Under the pieces are notes generated by a model that saw only the letters and a program-made list of their open reading frames with translations, ran no database searches and was not told where the DNA came from. Below, one piece after another: positions 9,001 to 15,828 of a stretch of 64,000 nucleotides of DNA. Each line of letters begins with the position of its first letter. The first letter of the stretch is position 1. Position numbers and translations under genes: made by a program. The stretch comes from Caccovivens sp964594865 (GTDB taxonomy: Bacteria > Bacillota > Clostridia > Christensenellales > UBA1242): NCBI GenBank assembly GCA_964594865.1, contig CAZQMZ010000002.1, positions 1-64,000 of the forward strand. The letters run 5' to 3'.

Positions 9001-9330
9001 GGCAATTTTATATAAATTTGGAATCATAAGAAGCAGTCCTTGGCTGGAAGTGAAAGTTGTGGACATTGCACCAGCGCACAGACTTCCATGAAGAGTTCCG
9101 GATGCACCACCTTCAGATTGCATTTCCATCAAAGTTGGAAGTTTGCCAAAAATGTTGAGATGTCCGTTTGCGAGTTCACTATCGCAATACTCCGCCATTG
9201 GTGATGACGGTGTGATTGGATAGATTGGAATGACCTCGGAAAGTTTGTATGCAATCATGGCGGTGGCAGTGTTTCCATCCACAACCCTTTTTAATATTTT
9301 CTCATCAATATGATTTTTCAAATCAGGCAC
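6037..9330 (-). CDS. nifJ: Pyruvate:ferredoxin (flavodoxin) oxidoreductase
   Basis: Oxidatively decarboxylates pyruvate to acetyl-CoA and CO2 with reduction of ferredoxin, the central step of clostridial fermentation. This is a single fused chain of 1097 residues, slightly shorter than the usual 1170-1190. In order: pyrimidine-binding domain (IYPITPSSPMAEY), CoA/gamma regions, two 4Fe-4S motifs (CIQCGQCVIACP and CTGCGVCAKTC), then the TPP domain with CGGCGE, GDGWAYDIGYGGLDH and YSNTGGQASKSTPRGA. The start is GTG at 9330, 8 nt after GGAGG; the nearby ATG is out of frame. It has its own strong promoter, divergent from truA. Confidence 0.97.
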   Translation of the reverse strand: MPDLKNHIDEKILKRVVDGNTATAMIAYKLSEVIPIYPITPSSPMAEYCDSELANGHLNIFGKLPTLMEMQSEGGASGTLHGSLCAGAMSTTFTSSQGLLLMIPNLYKIAGEHLPCVLHVSARTISTHALSIFGDHSDVMATRATGCILLSSSSVQQAHDFALIAHVLAYKTSLPVIHFFDGFRTSHETQKIEIISDEVIKKMLPLDEIEKFRSGRLTPDAPYQKGTSQNPDVFFQNREASSPSYVNIHSILNDILKEFFALTGRTYLPYDLIGAKKPKKVIVSMGSSCECIEEVLSTDKNFKDVALVNAHLYRPFEYAQFSKMLPQSVEEVIVLDRTKECGARDPLYLDVVTALRDRPNIKVLGGRYGLGGKDFTPAMVEAVIKNFDMQKDDFTVGIVDDVSHSSLPISDYKSKTNAFQMKFWGLGSDGTVSASKSTIKILGEELDKYVQGYFEYDSKKSGSLTRSHIRVSDTPIKSTYLVDNADIITINNFSFVHRYNCLEGLKENGNVLINTIFSADEVDKILPDIYKKTLQEKHATLYVINAMKLAEECGLGNKINMIMQTALFKIAGIIDFQDATLQIEKYIKDTFSKKGKKVVEKNLKASRGAVERLQKVDVSKFTFKGINLTDKNINDKFYQSVMKPIEKLEGDKVPVSAFEKSGKIPQGTADFEKRGFAGHLPKWLPKNCIQCGQCVIACPHNAIRPVLVKGQTPQELEFASAFGMNGCYYRLQVSPEDCTGCGVCAKTCLAKEKALVMHMADELMEEEKKNYALTKTLKTEKETPFSTDLPKGLQFKDCYFGFSGACGGCGETPYIRLATTLFGERMVIANATGCSSIYGGSYPSCPYFKDENGKGPAWANSLFEDNAEFGLGIKLGSEYSSPNEKQSVWLIGGDGWAYDIGYGGLDHVLNCKENVNILVLDTEVYSNTGGQASKSTPRGAMVKFATSGKKTKKKDLVALAIASKNCYVAQVSLGANMTQCIKAFKEAESFDGPSLIVAYSPCVSHGFDMSETMTEMRKAVESGYWSLLRYNPNDDNLSLDSVSDFEKYDDFLSGESRFSAIKELKGEEASKMLEESKADAKARLDTIKKFIKENKKA

Positions 9331-9362
9331 TGTTTCATCCTCCCTGTTTATCTTATAATATA

Positions 9363-9391
9363 AGAATAAGACTTTTTTTTGTCTATGTCAA
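9363..9391 (-). promoter_or_regulatory. nifJ promoter
   Basis: On the minus strand TTGACA (9391-9386), 17-nt spacer, TATTCT (9368-9363), 33 nt before the GTG start. Confidence 0.8.
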
Positions 9392-9410
9392 ATTTATTTC
9401 AAATTTTTAT

Positions 9411-9439
9411 TTGTCTTATGCTCTGTTTTTTGTTAAAAT
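9411..9439 (+). promoter_or_regulatory. truA promoter, probably leaderless
   Basis: TTGTCT (9411-9416), 17-nt spacer, TAAAAT (9434-9439). The -10 ends 6 nt before the truA ATG and no ribosome site is present, so the transcript probably begins at the start codon. Confidence 0.65.
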
Positions 9440-9445
9440 AATGCC

Positions 9446-10186
9446 ATGAGAAAGATTAAAATCACGTTGGAATATAATGGAAGCGATTTTCACGGTTGGC
9501 AAAGGCAGGACGGAAAACGTACAGTGCAGGGGGAGCTTGAAAATGCTTTTCTTTCTTTGACGGGAGAGATCGTTAAGGTGGAAGGAAGTGGCAGGACGGA
9601 CGCGGGCGTTCATGCACTTGGACAAGTGGCAAGTGTGGAAATTGAAAGTGTCATTCCTTTGAAAAACATCAAAAAAGCACTCAACGACCTCTTGCCGACA
9701 GATGTGAGAGTGTGCAAAGTGGAAAGTGCAAAAGAAGATTTCCATGCACGCTTTTCAGCCAAGAGAAAGACTTATGAATATATTGCACAAGTGGGCGGGC
9801 AGAGAAGTGCAATCAATCACAATCTTCAAGGGTTTTATCCATATGATGTGGACATAAAGAAAATGAAAGAAGTGTCTAAACTTCTCATTGGAAAACATAA
9901 TTTCAAAGGCTTTTGCAGTGCAAACACAACCGTGACAAATTTTGAGCGAGAGATTTTTGATATAAAAATTTCAAAAAGTGGTCATATTTTCAAGTTTGTT
10001 GTGACAGGAAATGGATTTTTATATAACATGGTGCGAATTATTGTTGGAACTCTTTTGGATGTTGGACGCGGTAAATTGACAAAACAAGATGTTCAAAAGG
10101 CGCTTGAAACAGGAGAACGAAAATTTGCCGGCATAACTATGGAAGCTTCTGGGCTTTATTTGAAAAAGGTGGAATATAAAAAATAA
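9446..10186 (+). CDS. truA: tRNA pseudouridine(38-40) synthase TruA
   Basis: Converts uridines 38-40 of the tRNA anticodon arm to pseudouridine. The 246-residue protein has the TruA N-terminus (KITLEYNGSDFHGWQ) and the catalytic aspartate in GRTDAGVHA (Asp52). The second half has FLYNMVRIIVGTLLDVG, a conserved TruA segment. In many Firmicutes truA follows the ecf transporter genes; here it stands alone and ends in a terminator overlapping its stop codon. It appears to be translated from a leaderless message. Confidence 0.96.
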   Translation: MRKIKITLEYNGSDFHGWQRQDGKRTVQGELENAFLSLTGEIVKVEGSGRTDAGVHALGQVASVEIESVIPLKNIKKALNDLLPTDVRVCKVESAKEDFHARFSAKRKTYEYIAQVGGQRSAINHNLQGFYPYDVDIKKMKEVSKLLIGKHNFKGFCSANTTVTNFEREIFDIKISKSGHIFKFVVTGNGFLYNMVRIIVGTLLDVGRGKLTKQDVQKALETGERKFAGITMEASGLYLKKVEYKK

Positions 10187-10219
10187 TTTTATCAATTGCT
10201 TGATAAAATTATTTTTTTT
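10182..10219 (+). terminator. truA terminator
   Basis: AATAATTTTATCA (10182-10194) pairs with TGATAAAATTATT (10201-10213), 6-nt loop, followed by T8. It may also act on the convergent lipoprotein gene. Confidence 0.85.
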
Positions 10220-10232
10220 GTAAATTTTTTAT

Positions 10233-11027
10233 TTATGAAAGGGTTTTATAGATCAAATTCAAATAGAAAGTTTCATCGCCAATCAAAAATTCAAAAGTGA
10301 TTTTGTAGGTGCCGTTTGAATATGTGACGGTGTAGTCATCGGAAGAGATGTCTTCTTGGAAGAGAAGTCCGCCGTTGAAAGTGAATGACTGCACACTTGT
10401 TCCATAAATGAACACACAAACCGCTCTCACATTTTGGGTGGTTGAAGGAGAAAGTTTGAGCACACTGCTGATGTTTTCCGTCGTCACAAGCACTCCGTCT
10501 TTGATGGAAACATTTGAAGTGGAATAGATTGTTGAAAGTGAAGTCGAACCTTGCGAAATATTGATGGATGACGCGGTCATGATTTCTGCTTGCGATTCAG
10601 AATCTTCTTCTCCATCACTGTCAGCTGTGGTTGAAATGAAGAAATAGTCGAGTTTGACATACACAATGTTGTTTTCGGCGAAAACGGCATAATATTCACC
10701 TTGTGTGCTGGAGCTTGACGAGAAAGTCAAAGTGCTTTTGGAGATTTCTCCGCTGTCGTCTTCGGTGTTGGAAATGGAATATGTTCCGCCACTTGTCAAA
10801 ATTGTGTTTTGGCGAACCCAAGCAATGAAGTGACTGCCTTTGAGTGCTGTTGCCGTCAGTGTGACTGTTGAACCTTCTGAATATGAACCCTTGCCGGACA
10901 CAGAACCGTATATTGTCGAACTTGAATAGACATTCACGGTGTATGAAACACTCTCATCGCAGCCAAAAAGGGCGACAAGTGGCAATATTAGTATTGACAA
11001 AAGCAACATTGAAAACTTTTTCTTCAT
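10233..11027 (-). CDS. Lipoprotein with InlB-type repeat-like domain
   Basis: A 264-residue secreted lipoprotein. The signal peptide is MKKKFSMLLLSILILPLVAL, and the lipobox LFGC gives a lipid-modified Cys near residue 23. Next comes a segment typical of divergent InlB B-repeats (G-SV-GKGSYSEGSTVTLTATA, then HFIAWV). The remainder is Ser/Thr-rich beta-type sequence of no family I recognise. It is probably anchored on the outer face of the membrane. ATG 11027 is used, the upstream in-frame GTG being rejected. The ribosome site is weak. Function is unknown; other lipoproteins at 45.8 and 47.4 kb share the acidic, Ser-rich style. Confidence 0.7.
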   Translation of the reverse strand: MKKKFSMLLLSILILPLVALFGCDESVSYTVNVYSSSTIYGSVSGKGSYSEGSTVTLTATALKGSHFIAWVRQNTILTSGGTYSISNTEDDSGEISKSTLTFSSSSSTQGEYYAVFAENNIVYVKLDYFFISTTADSDGEEDSESQAEIMTASSINISQGSTSLSTIYSTSNVSIKDGVLVTTENISSVLKLSPSTTQNVRAVCVFIYGTSVQSFTFNGGLLFQEDISSDDYTVTYSNGTYKITFEFLIGDETFYLNLIYKTLS

Positions 11028-11118
11028 ATTCACACCAATACCTATTAAATATGATAACTAAATTTGTGAAAAAATGCAAACTTTTATTGATGGTTTCAAC
11101 AAAAATTTCATTTAAATT

Positions 11119-11148
11119 TTGAGTATTTTTAAAGTGCTTGCATAAAAT
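11119..11148 (+). promoter_or_regulatory. Promoter of ytxC
   Basis: TTGAGT (11119-11124), 18 nt, TAAAAT (11143-11148, preceded by TGCA). The ribosome site AAGGAG follows at 11158. Confidence 0.6.
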
Positions 11149-11170
11149 ACCTTTTGTAAGGAGTTTTTTT

Positions 11171-11941
11171 ATGTGGGAGTTTTGCATCTGTGTCGATTCG
11201 CTAAATCTTGAAATTTCAAAATTTATATATCAAACCTTGAAAAGACAGACAGAAAAACTTGGAAGTGTTGTGACGTGCTATCAAGAATTCAACAGTTTTT
11301 ATATCCTTTTTGGTTGTCCTGTTGAAGAACAATCTCGTGCAAAGGTGTTGATTGAAAGATGTGTGATCAATGTTATATGCAATTTCTATAAAGAAGATTA
11401 TCTTGCGAAAAATTTGAGACTGCCATTGCATGAAAATATGAGCATGACAGCATTCAAGAAAGCGCTGATCAATTTTGACAAGGAAACTGATTTTTATATC
11501 ATAAGCAAAAACTTGGAACTTGAAAAAAATTTGCATTTAGATTCGTTCTATTTTTTCAAGTTGAAGTCGCTTCGTGATAAGTGGGCAGAACTTATCACTC
11601 TTGCAAACGAAAACAGTGACTATCTTGGAAGTACGGATGCTTTTTTTGACTTAATTAAATTTTTGATTGACAATCTGGAAATTTGCGAAGAAGAAATCGA
11701 TGTCTTTGAAGACGAAAATGGCTATCATTTAAGTCCGGAAAGTGAAAACTATCCACGAGAAATTTTGTCAAAAGAAGGACTTGTGTCTTCATTGATTGAA
11801 CTCTGTCCAAAAAAAATCAATCTATTTTGTCAAAATGATGACAAGACAGCAAATTTTTTATCTAAAATTTTTGATGAAAGAATCAACATCTATTACAACA
11901 AAAATGTTGAAAAAGTGAATAATTTTGGTCTTTTTAAATAA
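11171..11941 (+). CDS. ytxC: Putative sporulation protein YtxC
   Basis: A 256-residue protein without signal peptide or membrane segment, alpha-helical and rich in Leu, Lys and Glu. Sequence similarity alone is faint. The YtxC call rests on size, general character (an N-terminal part with FCICVDSLN and a C-terminal part with KINLFCQNDDK) and, chiefly, its place upstream of thrS, as in Bacillus subtilis. YtxC is required for efficient sporulation, with unknown biochemistry. ATG 11171 is chosen for AAGGAG 7 nt upstream. It ends in an A-rich stretch and a palindromic terminator. Confidence 0.6.
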   Translation: MWEFCICVDSLNLEISKFIYQTLKRQTEKLGSVVTCYQEFNSFYILFGCPVEEQSRAKVLIERCVINVICNFYKEDYLAKNLRLPLHENMSMTAFKKALINFDKETDFYIISKNLELEKNLHLDSFYFFKLKSLRDKWAELITLANENSDYLGSTDAFFDLIKFLIDNLEICEEEIDVFEDENGYHLSPESENYPREILSKEGLVSSLIELCPKKINLFCQNDDKTANFLSKIFDERINIYYNKNVEKVNNFGLFK

Positions 11942-11952
11942 GAAGAAATGAT

Positions 11953-12039
11953 AAAAATGCGAAAAACATCAAAAAAAACGTAAAAAAAACAAAAAAAATC
12001 GCAAAAAAATGCGAAAAATGTCAAAAAAAATAAAAAAAA
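11953..12039. other. Phased A-tracts (predicted curved DNA)
   Basis: Nine A-tracts of 5-8 bases start at 11953, 11962, 11971, 11982, 11991, 12003, 12014, 12023 and 12032, about one helical turn apart. Such phasing produces intrinsic curvature. No gene is seen here. Confidence 0.6.
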
Positions 12040-12054
12040 GACCAATTGGTCTTT
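12037..12054. terminator. Bidirectional palindromic terminator
   Basis: A perfect palindrome, AAAGACC-AATT-GGTCTTT, between ytxC and the convergent small gene, with A-rich sequence on the left side. Confidence 0.7.
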
Positions 12055-12060
12055 CAAAGA

Positions 12061-12270
12061 TTAAAAAACCCTGCCACTTTCATTTGGTTCTTTAATCAAA
12101 CCTGTGAGATATCCTTTAAATTCTGGATCTTTAACTTCTTCCAAAACTTCTTTGTGGTTATTCAAAAGAAATTCCATAAGTTTTGTGTGTTCACTTCCTG
12201 AAAGGATGCGGAGAACATCGAGAGTTGAAGAAGCTTCTTTTTTAAGGACTGGTTCGATTGTTTTTTCCAT
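12061..12270 (-). CDS. Small uncharacterised protein
   Basis: A 69-residue, soluble, helical protein with mixed charge. No domain is recognised. The ribosome site AAAGGAGAG is well placed before ATG 12270, so it is likely real. On the minus strand a possible promoter (TTGACA 12420-12415, 17 nt, TAAACT) would give a leader of more than 100 nt. It lies between ytxC and the divergent thrS leader. No function is proposed. Confidence 0.6.
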   Translation of the reverse strand: MEKTIEPVLKKEASSTLDVLRILSGSEHTKLMEFLLNNHKEVLEEVKDPEFKGYLTGLIKEPNESGRVF

Positions 12271-12485
12271 TTTTTCTCTCCTTTTAAATTTGTTTTATGT
12301 CAATATGTTTTTGAATGTGAATGTTATCATTTATACTTCATTTTGCTTGAAAGTATTCCTTGCATATCTTCACATTTTTTTGACCTCGAAGAGTTTATCA
12401 TATATATCTGCGTTTGTCAATAGGAAATGTGAAAAAATATGTCTAATTTTGTTGTTTTTATATTTTTGTTTTTTTGTCAATATTC

Positions 12486-12514
12486 TTGACAAGAAAAAAA
12501 AATTGTATTATAAT
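12486..12514 (+). promoter_or_regulatory. thrS promoter
   Basis: A perfect consensus promoter: TTGACA (12486-12491), 17 nt, TATAAT (12509-12514). Confidence 0.9.
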
Positions 12515-12520
12515 GATTTT

Positions 12521-12737
12521 GTGTTTAGTGAAAGACAAGTAGCGTCCATACAAGTGCACAGAGAAGGGTTGGTTGGTGAAAAACCTTGACGGAATGGAAA
12601 GAGCGAAACCACTTTTGCGCGAATGAAAACATTCAAAACATAAATTCAAAGAGTGGCAACAGTTGTTGCAATTAAGGTGGAACCGCGGTTTGATAAATCG
12701 TCCTTAAACAAAGATTTCTTGTTTTGGGCGATTTTTT
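12521..12737 (+). promoter_or_regulatory. T-box riboswitch leader of thrS
   Basis: The leader carries the T-box sequence AAGGTGGAACCGCGG (12674-12688) and ends in a terminator pairing AAATCGTCC (12695-12703) with GGGCGATTT (12726-12734), followed by T. T-boxes bind uncharged tRNA and open the terminator. A likely specifier is ACC (12608-12610), a threonine codon followed by A, late in stem I. This fits thrS control by uncharged tRNA-Thr. The specifier assignment is by eye. Confidence 0.9.
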
Positions 12738-12785
12738 GTTTTTGAAAATCGACAAGAAATCAATAACATTGAAATGGAGGCTGTT

Positions 12786-14522
12786 ATGAAAGACAAAGAA
12801 AAAGATGAAAAATTGCACACCGCAAGACATTCTCTTGCGCACATTTTGGCAAAGGCATTGATGGAACTTTATCCAAAAACCAAACTGACCATTGGTCCAG
12901 CCATTGAAGATGGTTTCTATTATGACATCGACACAGATGTTCAACTGACGCCAGAGCATTTTGCGAACATTGAGAAGAAGATGAAGGAAATCATAAACAA
13001 GGGTGAACCTTTCACAAGAAAAGAAGTTTCTCGCGATCAGGCACTCAAACTTTTTGCGGGGAATGAATATAAGACAGAAATCATCAAAGAACTTCCAAAG
13101 GACGCTGTGATTTCCATTTATTACACCGGCGACGACTTTTTTGATTTGTGTTCTGGACCGCATGTTGAGAGCAGTCGAAATTTGCAAAACTATGCTTTCA
13201 AAATTCATGCAGTGAACGGGGCGTATTGGCGCGGAAACGAGAAGAACAAGATGTTGCAACGCGTCTATGCCTATGCTTATCCTGACAAAAAACAACTTCA
13301 AGAGCACATCAATATGCTGGAAGAAGCGAAGAAGCGGGATAACAGAAAGTTGGGAAAGGAACTTAAACTCTACATGCTTTCTCCAGAAGGACCGGGCTTT
13401 CCATTCTTCCTTCCAAACGGAATGATTGTTCGAAACCTTTTGATTGACTATTGGCGCGAACTGCACATCAAGGCGGGATATCACGAAATTTCCACACCAA
13501 TCATGCTTTCGAGACACCTTTGGGAAACTTCGGGGCATTGGGACCACTATAAAGAAAATATGTATACAACCAAAATTGACGATGTCGATTTTGCTATAAA
13601 ACCTATGAACTGTCCAGGTGGTGTGCTGATTTATAAAAACAGTCCACATTCTTATCGCGACTTGCCACTTCGTCTTGGCGAACTCGGTTTGGTGCACAGA
13701 CATGAAAAATCGGGCGAACTTGGCGGACTTATGCGTGTTCGTTGCTTCACACAAGACGATGCACACATCTTCATGACGCCAGAGCAAATTCGTGGTGAAA
13801 TCAAAAATGTGGTGGCATTGATTGACCAAGTGTATAAGACTTTCAATTTCAAATTTCATGTCGAACTTTCCACTCGTCCAGAAAACAGTATTGGAAGTGA
13901 CGAAGATTGGGAAATGGCAACAAACGCTTTGAGAAATGCACTTGATGATTTGAAACTTGATTATGTTGTCAACGAAGGCGACGGAGCCTTCTATGGTCCA
14001 AAAATTGACTTCCACTTGACAGATGCCATTGGAAGAACTTGGCAGTGCGGAACAATTCAACTTGATTTTCAACTTCCACAACGTTTTGAATTGGAATATA
14101 CAGGCGAAGATGGAGAAAAACATCGTCCAATCATGATTCACCGCGTGGTTTATGGTTCAATTGAAAGATTTATGGGAATTTTGATTGAGCATTTTGCTGG
14201 TGCGTTTCCACTTTGGCTTTCGCCGGTGCAGGTTAAGGTGCTTTCGCTCACAGACAGAAACAACGACTATGCGTCAAAGGTTTATCAAACTTTGCGCGAC
14301 CGTGGTTTGCGCGCAGAACTTGACGACCGCAACGAAAAGATTGGATATAAAATTCGTGAGGCGCTTTCAATGAAAATTCCATATCTCATCATCGTCGGCG
14401 ATGAAGAAGAGAAAAACTCGACAATTTCCATTCGTGGACGTGGGTTTGAAAATAAGAGCGGACTTAAACTTGATGACTTCATTTCAAGACTGAATGAAGA
14501 GATAAAAGACAAAAAAATCTAA
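12786..14522 (+). CDS. thrS: Threonine--tRNA ligase, lacking the TGS domain
   Basis: Charges tRNA-Thr. Domains in order: the N2 editing domain from the first residues (HSLAH zinc/editing motif, CSGPH), the class II catalytic core with motif 2 (RCFTQDDAHIF preceded by HRHEKSGELGG) and motif 3 (HRVVYGSIERFMGI), then the anticodon-binding domain. The zinc-binding Cys and His residues of the core are present (MNCPGG). The 578-residue chain starts directly at the editing domain, so the usual N-terminal TGS domain of about 60 residues is missing. ATG 12786 follows GGAGG by 5 nt; an upstream in-frame ATG (12774) overlaps that site. It is controlled by the T-box. Confidence 0.97.
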   Translation: MKDKEKDEKLHTARHSLAHILAKALMELYPKTKLTIGPAIEDGFYYDIDTDVQLTPEHFANIEKKMKEIINKGEPFTRKEVSRDQALKLFAGNEYKTEIIKELPKDAVISIYYTGDDFFDLCSGPHVESSRNLQNYAFKIHAVNGAYWRGNEKNKMLQRVYAYAYPDKKQLQEHINMLEEAKKRDNRKLGKELKLYMLSPEGPGFPFFLPNGMIVRNLLIDYWRELHIKAGYHEISTPIMLSRHLWETSGHWDHYKENMYTTKIDDVDFAIKPMNCPGGVLIYKNSPHSYRDLPLRLGELGLVHRHEKSGELGGLMRVRCFTQDDAHIFMTPEQIRGEIKNVVALIDQVYKTFNFKFHVELSTRPENSIGSDEDWEMATNALRNALDDLKLDYVVNEGDGAFYGPKIDFHLTDAIGRTWQCGTIQLDFQLPQRFELEYTGEDGEKHRPIMIHRVVYGSIERFMGILIEHFAGAFPLWLSPVQVKVLSLTDRNNDYASKVYQTLRDRGLRAELDDRNEKIGYKIREALSMKIPYLIIVGDEEEKNSTISIRGRGFENKSGLKLDDFISRLNEEIKDKKI

Positions 14523-14598
14523 ATTTTTCAAAAAAGTATTGATTTTTTGTTTGCATTGTGGCATAATCTGTGATAGAATGTGAAGGAGTGCAAAAGAT

Positions 14599-14673
14599 AT
14601 GGGCATTGATGAGCTGATTTTGCCATTGGGAGTTGTGTTTTTTGTTTGCTTTTTTGGATTTTTCTTTAAGTAA
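14599..14673 (+). CDS. Possible 24-residue membrane peptide
   Basis: ATG to TAA encodes 24 residues: a short polar start (MGIDEL) followed by one very hydrophobic stretch and a terminal Lys. AAGGAG lies 10 nt upstream. A promoter candidate (TTGCAT, 17 nt, TAGAAT) precedes it, and yajC follows after 46 nt. It may be a small membrane protein co-transcribed with the export genes. It could also be a leader peptide or chance. Confidence 0.4.
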   Translation: MGIDELILPLGVVFFVCFFGFFFK

Positions 14674-14719
14674 AACATGAAATCAATTCCAAAAAAAATG
14701 ATTTTAAAGAGGTGATACT

Positions 14720-15241
14720 ATGACAAGTATGTTGCTTGCTGACACAAACAGTATTTGGAGCTGGGTTTTGATTGTGATTGTTGTTCTTCTTTTGATTGCT
14801 CTTCCAATCATGATGAACGCAAGAAACAAGCGTGAAACTCAAAAGATTCAAGAACAAACAAACTCGCTTAAGGTTGGCGACAAGATTTTGACGACGAGCG
14901 GTGTGTATGGAACAATCACCGAACTTCAATTTGACGACTCCAAAAAAGTTGTTGTTATTGAAACTGGTGGAAAGACAAAAAGCTATATGACAGTTGATGC
15001 ATATGCAATCTACACTGTTTTCAAGAGCGAAGCCGAACTTAAACGTGAAGCAGAAGCAAAGGCGGAAGCGGAAAGAGCAAGATTGGCAGAGGAAGAAGCA
15101 AAAAGAGAGGCAAAGAAAAACAAGAAAAAGAAGGTGGTTGAAGAAACTTCAAACGAAAGCACTGCAAGTGAACCTGTTGTTGAAGAAGTGAAGGAAGAAG
15201 TTGCAGAGAAAAAGACTTCCAAAAAATCTAAAAAAGACTAA
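14720..15241 (+). CDS. yajC: Preprotein translocase subunit YajC
   Basis: Accessory subunit of the SecDF-YajC complex. The protein has one N-terminal membrane segment (about residues 12-32), then the conserved YajC core (KVGDKILTTSGVYGTI). A long tail of about 70 residues, made of Lys, Glu and Ala, is probably coiled coil. At 173 residues it is longer than the usual 90-110, all because of that tail. AGAGGTG sets the start. Its position before secD and secF supports the call. It ends in a strong terminator. Confidence 0.93.
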   Translation: MTSMLLADTNSIWSWVLIVIVVLLLIALPIMMNARNKRETQKIQEQTNSLKVGDKILTTSGVYGTITELQFDDSKKVVVIETGGKTKSYMTVDAYAIYTVFKSEAELKREAEAKAEAERARLAEEEAKREAKKNKKKKVVEETSNESTASEPVVEEVKEEVAEKKTSKKSKKD

Positions 15242-15246
15242 TTTCA

Positions 15247-15279
15247 AAACAGACCATGTTTTCATGGTTTGTTTTTTTT
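15247..15279 (+). terminator. yajC terminator
   Basis: AAACAGACCATG, loop TTTT, CATGGTTTG, then a run of T. Confidence 0.85.
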
Positions 15280-15354
15280 GTTCTTAATTCAACCTTGTCC
15301 GCATAAAATGTTCTAAAATAAATTTTTGTTTGTTTTGCGGGGAGGGTGTCAATA

Positions 15355-15759
15355 ATGAAAGTGAGAGCACTTAAAAGTGAAAAGAAAGGCGGAAGTTTGT
15401 GGCTTTGTGTTGCAAAAGGTGTTGTTGCAGGTCTTTGTGTCGCTTTGGTGGGAATTTTGATTTTTGCTTTCATTTTGCGATTCACTTCCATATCTGACGA
15501 TGTCATCACACCGGTCAACCAAGTCATCAAGGGCGTTTCAATTTTCTTTGGCGTTTTTGTCGGTATGAAAAAACATAAGAGCAAAGGTCTTCTTTCTGGG
15601 TTTTTGATTGGATTGTTTTTCACAATTTGCGCTTTTTTGGTCTTTTCTGTGCTGGATGGGGCATTCCAATTTGACCGCACACTTTTGAATGATATCATTT
15701 TTGGCAGTGTTATTGGTGGAATTTGTGGAATTATTTGTGTCAATTTGAAAAAAAATTAG
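15355..15759 (+). CDS. TIGR04086/YrzE-type membrane protein
   Basis: A 134-residue protein with four hydrophobic segments and short loops, ending in Lys-rich cytosolic residues. The pattern and its place between yajC and secD match the TIGR04086 family of Firmicutes, which has no assigned role. The start at ATG 15355 is set by GGGGAGGG (15339-15346), 8 nt upstream; the in-frame GTG at 15346 lies inside that site. Confidence 0.65.
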   Translation: MKVRALKSEKKGGSLWLCVAKGVVAGLCVALVGILIFAFILRFTSISDDVITPVNQVIKGVSIFFGVFVGMKKHKSKGLLSGFLIGLFFTICAFLVFSVLDGAFQFDRTLLNDIIFGSVIGGICGIICVNLKKN

Positions 15760-15768
15760 ACTTTTTGT

Positions 15769-15797
15769 TTGACAATCGCCCCTTAATATATTAAAAT
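15769..15797 (+). promoter_or_regulatory. secDF promoter
   Basis: TTGACA (15769-15774), 17 nt, TAAAAT (15792-15797). Confidence 0.8.
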
Positions 15798-15828
15798 ATA
15801 CGAGTATTACATCTTTCAAGGGGAAACA

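Noticed and set aside
12672..14141. A 489-codon open frame on the minus strand
   Set aside because: It lies wholly opposite thrS, has no ribosome site and its protein shows no domain. It is a by-product of thrS codon use.
15339..15346. GGGGAGGG before the TIGR04086-type gene as a fourth G tract
   Set aside because: It is interrupted by A and fits a normal strong ribosome binding site for ATG 15355.
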